From Methanoregula sp. (lineage in GTDB: Archaea > Halobacteriota > Methanomicrobia > Methanomicrobiales > Methanospirillaceae), in NCBI GenBank assembly GCA_026625165.1, contig CP112999.1, positions 2,110,863 through 2,174,862 on the forward strand: a DNA stretch of 64,000 bases. The letters run 5' to 3'. The number at the start of each line of letters is the position of its first letter. Position 1 is the stretch's first letter. This document shows positions 56,996-64,000 of this stretch, one piece after another. The position numbers and the translations under genes are program-made. The notes below the pieces were generated by a model, which saw nothing but the letters and a program-made list of their open reading frames with translations, was not told the DNA's origin and made no database searches.

Positions 56996-58027
56996 ATGAT
57001 TAGGGTTGCCATCAACGGGTACGGCACGATTGGCAAGCGCGTGGCCGATGCGGTTGCCGCCCAGAAGGATATGAAGGTCGTAGGTGTCTCCAAGACCCGG
57101 CCAAACGCGGAAGCCTTTGTTGCAAAACAGCGTGGGTACCCGCTCTTCATTGCTGACATTTCCAAAAAAGCAGCGTTTGAAAAGGTCGGGCTTAACGTCG
57201 CGGGGTCAGTGGAGGACATGCTGAAGACTGCAGATGTAGTCGTGGATGCCACACCAGGGGACGTGGGTGCAACGAACAAGCCACTTTACGAGAAACTTGG
57301 GATCAAGGCTCTCTGGCAGGGCGGCGAGGACCATGAAGTCGCCGGGTTCTCTTTCAACTCCGACTGCAACTACAAGGACGCCATCGGGAGGCAGTTCGTC
57401 CGCGTTGTGTCGTGCAATACCACCGGCCTGTGCCGGATCATCCATACCATAGATAAGGAGTACGGTGTCGCCCATGTTCACGCAATCATGGTACGGCGCG
57501 GGTCGGACCCCGGCGAGATCAAGAAGGGACCGATCGATGCTGTCGTGCTCGACCCCGTGAGCGTTCCCAGCCATCACGGCCCCGATGTGCTGACGGTACT
57601 CCCCCACATCTCGATCACCACGATGGCGATGATCGTCCCGACGACGATGATGCACATGCACGCGATCCAGATCACGACGAAAAAGGATGTTGCCCGCGAC
57701 CGGGTCATCGAGCTCATTAAAAATCACCCGAGAATGGGGCTGGTAAAAAAGAGCGCTGGGATCAAGAGCACCGCGGAGCTCAAGGAATTTGCAATGGATC
57801 TGGGGCGACAGCGTTCTGACCTGTACGAGAACTGTATCTTTGAGGATTCCATCTATGCAAACGGCAGGGAACTCTGCTTTTTCCAGGCAATTCACCAGGA
57901 AGCAGATGTCGTGGTCGAGAACATCGACGCGATCCGGGCGATGATGACAACGGAAAAAGATGCAGCAAAATCTGTCAGAAGGACCAACGATGCACTCGGG
58001 TTCACCCCGATCCAGAACAACCATTAA
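56996..58027 (+). CDS. gap: glyceraldehyde-3-phosphate dehydrogenase, archaeal type
   Basis: A 343-residue phosphorylating GAPDH of the archaeal class II, using NAD(P). The Rossmann motif is 'VAINGYGTIGKRVADAV'; the catalytic cysteine C140 lies in 'VVSCNTTGLCRI'. 'AIMVRRGSDPGEIKKGPIDA' is characteristic of the archaeal branch. In a methanogen it mainly serves gluconeogenesis. It starts the plus-strand run of housekeeping genes that continues to 63.2 kb. Confidence 0.96.
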   Translation: MIRVAINGYGTIGKRVADAVAAQKDMKVVGVSKTRPNAEAFVAKQRGYPLFIADISKKAAFEKVGLNVAGSVEDMLKTADVVVDATPGDVGATNKPLYEKLGIKALWQGGEDHEVAGFSFNSDCNYKDAIGRQFVRVVSCNTTGLCRIIHTIDKEYGVAHVHAIMVRRGSDPGEIKKGPIDAVVLDPVSVPSHHGPDVLTVLPHISITTMAMIVPTTMMHMHAIQITTKKDVARDRVIELIKNHPRMGLVKKSAGIKSTAELKEFAMDLGRQRSDLYENCIFEDSIYANGRELCFFQAIHQEADVVVENIDAIRAMMTTEKDAAKSVRRTNDALGFTPIQNNH

Positions 58028-58053
58028 CAACCACAATCACCCATTATTTTCAG

Positions 58054-58995
58054 ATGGACGCATACGGACTGGCTACACGCAATACAGTCGAGGTCGTCAC
58101 CGAAGATGACCTCCGGTCACTTCTTAAAAAACCGGGAAAGAAAGTGTACGCAGGTTATGAACCGAGCGGGGAGATCCACCTCGGTCACCTTGTCACGGTC
58201 AATAAGCTCGTCGACATGCAGGCTGCAGGATTTGATGTCGTTGTCCTGCTTGCCGACCTCCATGCCTTCCTGAACCGGAAGGGGACGATGGAAAAAATAG
58301 GTGAGCTCGCTGAGTACAACAAGCGATGCTTCGAGGGGCTGGGGCTTAAAAACGTAACATATGTCCTTGGATCTGATCTCCAGCTCTCAAGAGATTATGA
58401 CCTGCTGGTGCTCCAGCTTTCCCAGCAGATCACCCTGAACAGGGCGATGCGGAGCATGGATGAAGTCGGGCGGCAGATGGACCACCCCACCGTCTCCCAG
58501 ATGATATACCCCCTGATGCAGGCCGCCGATATTGCTATGCTCGGTGTCGATGCAGCAGTTGGGGGAATTGACCAGCGCAAGATCCATATGCTCGCCCGTG
58601 AGCACCTTGTCAACTTCGGGTATCCCGCACCGGTCTGCATCCACACCCCGATCCTGAACGGGCTGGACGGCAAAAAGATGTCCTCGTCGCAGGGAAACTA
58701 CATCTCGGTTGCAGACAGCGAGGATGAGATCCGGAAAAAATGCCAGAAAGCGTTCTGCCCCCCGGAAGTTACAGAGAACCCCGTGCTGCAGATCTTCCAG
58801 CACCACATTTTCCCTCGGTTGCCAGAGGTTACCCTCAGGCGGCAGGAGAAGTTCGGGGGTGACAGGTCCTTTACCGGTTATGCGGAGATTGAACGGGCTT
58901 ACCAGAATGGTGAGATCCATCCGCTTGACTTAAAGAAGACCTGCGGTGATTGCTTAACCGAGGTGCTCAACCCGGTCCGTGAATATATCAGATAA
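58054..58995 (+). CDS. tyrS: tyrosyl-tRNA synthetase
   Basis: A 313-residue class I synthetase of archaeal length. The HIGH motif is HLGH at residues 42-45 ('EPSGEIHLGHLV') and the KMSKS motif is 'KKMSSSQGN' near residue 208. 'YPLMQAADIAMLGVDAAVGGIDQRKIHML' binds the tyrosine side. It lacks the C-terminal S4 domain found in bacteria, as expected. It follows gap by 26 bases. Confidence 0.96.
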   Translation: MDAYGLATRNTVEVVTEDDLRSLLKKPGKKVYAGYEPSGEIHLGHLVTVNKLVDMQAAGFDVVVLLADLHAFLNRKGTMEKIGELAEYNKRCFEGLGLKNVTYVLGSDLQLSRDYDLLVLQLSQQITLNRAMRSMDEVGRQMDHPTVSQMIYPLMQAADIAMLGVDAAVGGIDQRKIHMLAREHLVNFGYPAPVCIHTPILNGLDGKKMSSSQGNYISVADSEDEIRKKCQKAFCPPEVTENPVLQIFQHHIFPRLPEVTLRRQEKFGGDRSFTGYAEIERAYQNGEIHPLDLKKTCGDCLTEVLNPVREYIR

Positions 58996-59021
58996 ACCAG
59001 AATCAATATGGTGGATGTCCC

Positions 59022-59798
59022 GTGCGCATAGAAAAAAAGGAGGAGGGATTTGATTATAAACTCGAGGAGATGGGCGTCCGCATCAAGGACGCTAACCAGT
59101 TCAAGGTCCGGGAAGACGTCTTTGATGAGGTCACCCTTCTTGCCCTCTACAAACTGGTGCACAAGAAATGGATCTCGGCTATCGGGGGTTCCATCAGCAC
59201 GGGCAAAGAGGCCAATGTATTTTACGGGGAAAGGGATGGTACGGGCATTGCCATCAAGATTTATCGTATCCGTACAGCAAACTTCAATGCCATGAGTTCC
59301 TATATCACCGGTGACCGCAGGTTTGCCAGTGTCAAGAAGAACAAAAAAGACCTGATTTTTGCCTGGACCAAAAAAGAATTTTCCAACCTTGTGCGTGCCC
59401 GTGACGCCGGAATTCCCGTGCCGGAGCCGCTCGTCTGGGACCGGAACCTCCTTGTGATGTCATTTATAGGTGAGGGGGAACGCCCGTATCCCCATCTACG
59501 CAACGCGGAGATCGCTGATCCCGACGGCCTCTATGAATGCATTATCGGGTTTATCGGTACGCTCTATCATAAAGCAGAACTTGTGCATGCTGATTTAAGC
59601 GAGTTCAACATCTTATATGGTGACAAACCCTATATCATCGATATGGGCCAATCGGTCACCCGCGACCATCCCCGTGCGTTCCAGTTCCTGATGCGGGATA
59701 TCAAAAATATCAACCGGTTCTTTGCACAATATTGTGACGTGCAAAGCGATCTGGATGTCTTTAACAAGGTGACGGGGTTAAATACCATGGAACCATGA
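59022..59798 (+). CDS. rio1: RIO1-type serine protein kinase
   Basis: A 258-residue atypical kinase of the RIO1 family, used in late maturation of the small ribosomal subunit. 'GGSISTGKEANVFYG' is the nucleotide loop, 'IAIKIYRI' has the catalytic lysine, 'LVHADLSEFNILYG' is the HxD loop and 'YIIDMGQSV' the metal loop. It starts with GTG at 59022 behind a GGTGGA ribosome site. With the KH protein next to it, it forms a ribosome-biogenesis pair conserved in archaea. Confidence 0.95.
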   Translation: MRIEKKEEGFDYKLEEMGVRIKDANQFKVREDVFDEVTLLALYKLVHKKWISAIGGSISTGKEANVFYGERDGTGIAIKIYRIRTANFNAMSSYITGDRRFASVKKNKKDLIFAWTKKEFSNLVRARDAGIPVPEPLVWDRNLLVMSFIGEGERPYPHLRNAEIADPDGLYECIIGFIGTLYHKAELVHADLSEFNILYGDKPYIIDMGQSVTRDHPRAFQFLMRDIKNINRFFAQYCDVQSDLDVFNKVTGLNTMEP

Positions 59799-59889
59799 TA
59801 CCGGACGGATGATGCAATTAATATTAAAAGGGTATGCGGAAGATGAGCCAACTATCTTTTCAAAAGACCATGATACCGGGTGAATTTTC

Positions 59890-60435
59890 ATGATGCAGGA
59901 AATAAAAATGTCAGGGAGCAGGATTGGTGCGCTGATCGGCAAAGGTGGCGAGACCAAGAAACTGCTCGAGACCAAAACCAACACCACCATCACCATAGAC
60001 AGCAAAGAGGGCGCGGTAAAAGTTGAGGGTTCGGATGAGAATGCCGTTCCCCTGCTCCGTGCCGTTGAGACCGTCAATGCAATCAACCGTGGGTTTTCGC
60101 CGGAGCGTGCCTTCGAACTGCTTGACGATGAAGACCTCCTCCTTGACATGATCGATCTCTCCGGGCTTGCCGACAATCCGCGCCAGCTTGACCGGTTGCG
60201 GGGCAGGATCATCGGGAAAGACGGGCGTGCACGGGAACAGATCGAAGACATGACGGATGTGGAGATCTCTGTCTTTGGCAAAACCATCGCGCTCATCGGC
60301 TATCCGGAGCAGCTCAAAATCGCCCGCACGGCCATCGATATGCTCATCGAAGGGGTTCCCCACGAGAACGTCTTTGCCTTCCTTGACAAAAAGAAGAAAG
60401 AGTCAAAGCAAAACATGATCAGTTATTACTACTGA
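59890..60435 (+). CDS. KH-domain RNA-binding protein, Dim2/Krr1-like
   Basis: A 181-residue protein with two KH domains: 'SRIGALIGKGGETKKLLE' near residue 11 and 'LRGRIIGKDGRAREQIEDMTDVEISVFG' near residue 100. Each has a GxxG loop. It is the archaeal counterpart of Dim2/Pno1, which binds the 3' end of 16S rRNA during processing, and neighbours the rio1 gene as in many archaea. The start is 59890 or the next ATG. Confidence 0.93.
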   Translation: MMQEIKMSGSRIGALIGKGGETKKLLETKTNTTITIDSKEGAVKVEGSDENAVPLLRAVETVNAINRGFSPERAFELLDDEDLLLDMIDLSGLADNPRQLDRLRGRIIGKDGRAREQIEDMTDVEISVFGKTIALIGYPEQLKIARTAIDMLIEGVPHENVFAFLDKKKKESKQNMISYYY

Positions 60436-60554
60436 CGGGCCATGAAAGCCATGTTCAAGAAGACTATATATTTATTGTGATTTGTTTCCAGTGGAGATAA
60501 TAACCCGCCAAATGACCCGATTTGTGGAACGTAACGATATTATTGACCGTTTGA

Positions 60555-62735
60555 ATGGAATGGAAGGGGTTTCCAGTGCTCGTACGTGAAATCGCAATCC
60601 CGGCAGATCTCAAGGGACAGTATGAACGGTCAGGCATTATTGAGCTCTACCCACCGCAGGCGGACTGCATAAAAAAGGGAGTCTTTGAGGGGAAAAATCT
60701 CCTCATTGCGATACCCACGGCAAGCGGCAAGACCCTTGTTGCCGAGATGGCGATGCACCACCATATCGCAAGCGGGGGAAAATGCCTCTATATCGTCCCC
60801 TTGAGGGCACTTGCGACCGAAAAATTTGAAGAGTTCAAAGGAAAGGGGGTGCGGGTCGGTATCTCAACAGGAGATTTTGACAGAAGGGATGATGCACTGG
60901 GCAGGAACGATATCATCGTTGCGACAAGCGAGAAGGTAGACTCCCTCCTGCGCAACAGTACCGGGTGGCTTGAAGAGATCACGTTACTGGTTGTCGATGA
61001 GGTGCACCTGATCGATTCTGATGACCGGGGACCAACGCTCGAAATGGTTATCGCAAAGATGCGGTTTAAAAATCCCCAGATGCAGATTGTGGCATTATCC
61101 GCGACGATTGGCAACCCGCAGAGTCTTGCCGGGTGGCTGGATGCAGAACTGGTGACGGGGACGTGGCGTCCTGTTGACCTCCGGCCTGGCGTTTTTTACA
61201 ATAACAGGATTTTTTTTCATGATTCGACAAGGCCGGTCAAGCCCGTATCAAAAAATTACGATGACATAAACCTCTGTCTTGACACGATAGCCGAAGGGGG
61301 CCAGTGCCTTGTCTTTGTCTCATCCCGCAGGAATGCGGAAGCTTTTGCAAAGAGAGCGGCATCGACGATCAACGGTGACAGCCCGGAACTCAATGATCTT
61401 GCAGGACGGCTGAAGGTGATTGCGGAAACGGAAATGGATAAGGTGCTCGCAGCATGTGTGGCAAAAGGTGCTGCATTCCACCATGCCGGACTGCGCCGTG
61501 AAGCGCGTAGTCTTGTTGAGGGGGGGTTCCGGCGTGGGCTGATCAAATGCATTTCATCCACACCGACGCTTGCTGCCGGCCTCAACCTGCCGGCACGCCG
61601 CGTCATCATCCGCGATTACCAGCGGTTTTCAGCAGGGGAGGGCATGCAACCGATCCCCGTCGGCGAGTACCACCAGATGGCCGGGAGGGCAGGCCGGCCC
61701 CACCTTGACCCGTACGGAGAAGCCGTCCTGATCGCAAAGGACGAGGGGCAGGTTGAGGAGCTCTTCGCATGGTACATCGATGCTCCCCCTGAAGACATTC
61801 ATTCAAAATCGGCGGATCCCGCTGCTCTCTATACCCATGTCCTCTCCCTTGTTGCATCCGGATTTACAAAAACCCGTGGCGAGCTTGCTGAATTCATGGA
61901 CCGAACCTTCTATGTCCATGAAAACAGGAAAGCGAGGTTGATCCAGAGATCGGTAGATGCGGCGCTTGCATTCCTTGTATCCTCCGATATGATACTGGAA
62001 GTTGGCGAACATCTTGGGGCAACAGAGTTCGGATCACTGGTATCAAGGCTCTATATTGACCCACGGAGCGCGGAGATGATCGCCCGTGAGTTGCGTACCG
62101 TCCAGCATTACTCTGACCTTGGACTGCTACAATTGATCTGCTGCACACTGGATATGCCTACCTTGTATGCCCGAAATTCAGATCTTGGGACACTTTCGCG
62201 GGTACTGGAGAAGAGTGCGGACCAGATATGGATTCTTCCCCCAAGGAACCCTGATGATGAGGAGGCGTTCTACCGGTCCCTTAAAACAGCTCTGCTTTTA
62301 TCCGACTGGGCAAACGAACTATCCGATGAAAAGATCTGCGAACGGTACTCAGTAGGGCCAGGCGACATCTATGGTATGGTGGAAAGCGTGAACTGGCTGC
62401 TGCATGCAACCGCTGAGCTCGCGAGGATGTTCAGACCCCCATTCCACATCCCAATCCGTGAATACGAGATCTGCATGAAGAACGGGATCCGCCGCGAACT
62501 GCTGCCGCTGGTGAAATTGAGGGGGGTCGGCCGTATCCGTGCCCGCAGGCTGTTTAACAACGGAATCACGAGCCCGGACGGAATCCGGGGGGCCGGCATC
62601 GAACAGGTCACAAAGATACTCGGGCGCGGTATTGCAGAGCAGATCTTTGAACAACTGAAGGGAAAACAAGCCCGCACGGATACAGGCGGCGGGGGTTCCG
62701 TTGTTACCCAGGTCTCCCTGTCAGAGTTCCGGTGA
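60555..62735 (+). CDS. hel308: ATP-dependent DNA helicase Hel308
   Basis: A 726-residue superfamily 2 helicase that unwinds forked DNA during repair and restart in archaea. Motif Q 'LYPPQ', Walker A 'AIPTASGKT' (52-60), DEVH box 'VVDEVHLID', 'SATIGN' and '[11 protein letters not shown]' are intact. The winged-helix and ratchet domains follow, and the C-terminal helix-hairpin-helix has '[16 protein letters not shown]'. The start is the ATG at 60555 or the GTG seven codons later, closer to known N termini. Its stop overlaps the ribosome site of the next gene. Confidence 0.95.
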   Translation: MEWKGFPVLVREIAIPADLKGQYERSGIIELYPPQADCIKKGVFEGKNLLIAIPTASGKTLVAEMAMHHHIASGGKCLYIVPLRALATEKFEEFKGKGVRVGISTGDFDRRDDALGRNDIIVATSEKVDSLLRNSTGWLEEITLLVVDEVHLIDSDDRGPTLEMVIAKMRFKNPQMQIVALSATIGNPQSLAGWLDAELVTGTWRPVDLRPGVFYNNRIFFHDSTRPVKPVSKNYDDINLCLDTIAEGGQCLVFVSSRRNAEAFAKRAASTINGDSPELNDLAGRLKVIAETEMDKVLAACVAKGAAFHHAGLRREARSLVEGGFRRGLIKCISSTPTLAAGLNLPARRVIIRDYQRFSAGEGMQPIPVGEYHQMAGRAGRPHLDPYGEAVLIAKDEGQVEELFAWYIDAPPEDIHSKSADPAALYTHVLSLVASGFTKTRGELAEFMDRTFYVHENRKARLIQRSVDAALAFLVSSDMILEVGEHLGATEFGSLVSRLYIDPRSAEMIARELRTVQHYSDLGLLQLICCTLDMPTLYARNSDLGTLSRVLEKSADQIWILPPRNPDDEEAFYRSLKTALLLSDWANELSDEKICERYSVGPGDIYGMVESVNWLLHATAELARMFRPPFHIPIREYEICMKNGIRRELLPLVKLRGVGRIRARRLFNNGITSPDGIRGAGIEQVTKILGRGIAEQIFEQLKGKQARTDTGGGGSVVTQVSLSEFR

Positions 62736-62739
62736 GATC
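62731..62739 (+). promoter_or_regulatory. ribosome site over the hel308 stop
   Basis: GGTGAGATC includes the TGA stop of hel308 and stands directly before the ATG at 62740, coupling the two genes and fixing the start of cgi121. Confidence 0.6.
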
Positions 62740-63261
62740 ATGAGCCCTGCAGATGATTCATGGGAGATCAGGAATGCGGAGTTTGATGTCGATGACCGTG
62801 ACCGGTTCCTCTCTGAGCTGCGCAGGATTGCGCGGGATGCAGGGGCTACCATCGTCTGTTTCAACGCGGACAACCTTGCCGGAAGGCGACATGCGGAGTC
62901 GGCGATCCGTCACGCCCTGAGGTCCTGGAATACAGGGTCTGCAGTTGCAAACTCGTTTGAGATGGAGGCGCTCCTGTTTGCATCCGGGAACAGGCAGTGT
63001 TCTGTAGCTTCTTCCTTTGGCGTTCATTCCGGCCACAACCATGCTTATATCTGCTGTTGTCCTGCGGTTGCTGGCATCTGGGATGCACTTGCATTAATGG
63101 TTCAATATGCCGGAGAGCCCGGGGATCATCTGAGTGCGGAACGCAGGGCGAGGCTCAAAGAACTTTTCTCTGTGTCGGATGATGAGATTTCCGCAGCCGG
63201 GGAATCGAGTTTCACCGATCTTATCCTTGAGCGTGTTGCGCTCCTTGCAGTTTATCGCTAG
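62740..63261 (+). CDS. cgi121: KEOPS complex subunit Cgi121
   Basis: A 173-residue protein of the Cgi121/TPRKB family, the tRNA-recruiting subunit of the KEOPS complex that makes t6A37 on tRNA. Recognisable segments are 'AGATIVCFNADNLAGRRHAESAIRHALRSW', 'ANSFEMEALLFASGNRQCSVAS' and 'HNHAYICCCP'. The start at 62740 is supported by the ribosome site. The other KEOPS genes are not in the window. A T-run at 63265-63270 follows and probably ends the transcript. Confidence 0.88.
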   Translation: MSPADDSWEIRNAEFDVDDRDRFLSELRRIARDAGATIVCFNADNLAGRRHAESAIRHALRSWNTGSAVANSFEMEALLFASGNRQCSVASSFGVHSGHNHAYICCCPAVAGIWDALALMVQYAGEPGDHLSAERRARLKELFSVSDDEISAAGESSFTDLILERVALLAVYR

Positions 63262-63264
63262 GTG

Positions 63265-63270
63265 TTTTTT
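63265..63270 (+). terminator. T-run terminator after cgi121
   Basis: Six T immediately after the cgi121 stop codon, at the end of the long plus-strand gene run. Confidence 0.45.
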
Positions 63271-63419
63271 CCCGGCCGTTATACCTGATGGATAGTAAAG
63301 TGGAAATTTTGGTTTGCCATGGAATGTTTGTTTGTCGTTATAGTAACGCACATGATCTGTCTCTTTGATGGCCAATGCATCTGCAACTGCGGCGGTCCTG
63401 CACACTCCAAAAAAGTTAC

Positions 63420-63908
63420 TTATTTTATTGCGTGAGACATGATGTGGACGATCTCCGGAACAATCAGCTGGCTTGTGGCAAGCCTGACTGCTGCAGTTGA
63501 TCCCGGGATGCAGAAAATGACATGCTGCTGGTAGATACCGGCCACCGCCCGGGAGAGCATGGATGATGTCCCGATCTCGTCAAAGCTTTTTAACCGGAAG
63601 AGTTCTCCAAACCCGTCAATGACCTTTTCCAGCAACGGCGTTACTGCTTCGATAGTGCAGTCATCATGGGTAAGACCGGTGCCGCCATTGATGATGATAC
63701 AGTTTGCATGGGATGCAGCTTTTACAACTTCAGATCGGATCGCTTCAATACGGTCCGGTACAATCGCATAATACCCTACCGGAAACCCGGCATCTTTCAC
63801 AATTTCCGTAATTGTCATTCCACTTGTGTCCGTATCAGGCTTTCTTGAACTGGATACGGTGATGATCCCAATAGTGATGGCGAGTGGTTTGAGATGCTCC
63901 GGTTTCAT
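63420..63908 (-). CDS. moaB: molybdenum cofactor biosynthesis protein MoaB
   Basis: A 162-residue MoaB/MogA-family protein that adenylates molybdopterin before metal insertion; methanogens need it for the molybdenum or tungsten formyl-methanofuran and formate dehydrogenases. 'VSSSRKPDTDTSG' near the N terminus, 'IINGGTGLTHDDCTIEAV' in the middle and 'FCIPGSTAAVRLA' near the end are the conserved loops. The start is the ATG at 63908. The remaining 90 bases of the window are AT-rich and hold no clear gene. Confidence 0.93.
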   Translation of the reverse strand: MKPEHLKPLAITIGIITVSSSRKPDTDTSGMTITEIVKDAGFPVGYYAIVPDRIEAIRSEVVKAASHANCIIINGGTGLTHDDCTIEAVTPLLEKVIDGFGELFRLKSFDEIGTSSMLSRAVAGIYQQHVIFCIPGSTAAVRLATSQLIVPEIVHIMSHAIK

Positions 63909-64000
63909 AGTTATAAAAGTATTGTTTATTGATTGTTAATAAATTCGAGAGTTCGTTGTTATTTTTCAAAATGCAGTTCAAAATACAGTGACCCCTTTGT

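Noticed and set aside
57206..58036. 276-residue minus-strand frame
   Set aside because: It mirrors the archaeal GAPDH gene and has no family features.

Overview
The window is archaeal chromosome, most likely from a hydrogenotrophic methanogen of the order Methanomicrobiales (Methanoregula or a close relative). The archaeal assignment rests on visible genes: Tsr3, a RIO1-type kinase, a Dim2/Krr1-like KH protein, a Hel308 helicase, the KEOPS subunit Cgi121, archaeal-type riboflavin synthase and archaeal phosphorylating GAPDH. TATA boxes about 25-35 bases ahead of many starts and GGTGA-type ribosome sites agree. The family-level placement is inference; no mcr or other methanogenesis gene lies in the window.

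Layout. 1-7 kb: the tail of a LamG-domain surface protein, then an oxygen-defence set (rubrerythrin, zinc-ribbon protein, desulforedoxin-like peptide, AhpD-like protein, 1-Cys-type peroxiredoxin, three iron-sulfur-flavoprotein-like proteins) with RadC, an M50 protease and chorismate mutase. 7-12.8 kb: a thioredoxin-CcdA fusion, a tight argC-CBS-argJ-argB operon and an ADP-ribosylglycohydrolase. 13-19.8 kb: two successive acetyl-CoA synthetase plus OFA-type MFS modules, the second transporter frameshifted. This fits acetate assimilation by an organism that needs acetate as a carbon source. 20-28.4 kb: an NAD-kinase-like protein, TrpB2, a glycine-zipper protein, a Yip1/COG1361/MacB-like ABC export cluster and a methyltransferase.

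28.4-35.1 kb is an accessory island. Two stretches full of C- and G-tracts and GGGGTACCCC-like palindromes surround a PIN-domain gene that has a lysine-rich mini-ORF at its 5' side. They are followed by an AT-rich, tightly coupled three-gene operon: an RHH/winged-helix-like protein, a MORC/HSP90-like GHKL ATPase with beta-rich repeats, and a second winged-helix-like protein. I consider this operon the best candidate for an undescribed system, possibly genome defence, but the function is inference.

35-46 kb: an aminotransferase/riboflavin operon, purE, a YgiQ radical SAM protein, a PPC-domain protein, a CorA-like transporter, the LemA/DUF2207 pair and a degenerate EF-Tu-like GTPase. 46-53 kb: a surface glycosylation cluster (flippase-like protein, methyltransferase, two GT2 enzymes, two multi-membrane glycosyltransferases). 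53-64 kb: a DUF523-like/nucleoside-deoxyribosyltransferase fusion broken by an exact 100-bp tandem duplication, then Tsr3, MsrB, a YkgJ-like protein, an orphan DNA methyltransferase, and an information-processing run (gap, tyrS, rio1, KH protein, hel308, cgi121), ending with MoaB. No rRNA, tRNA, CRISPR array or transposase was seen.
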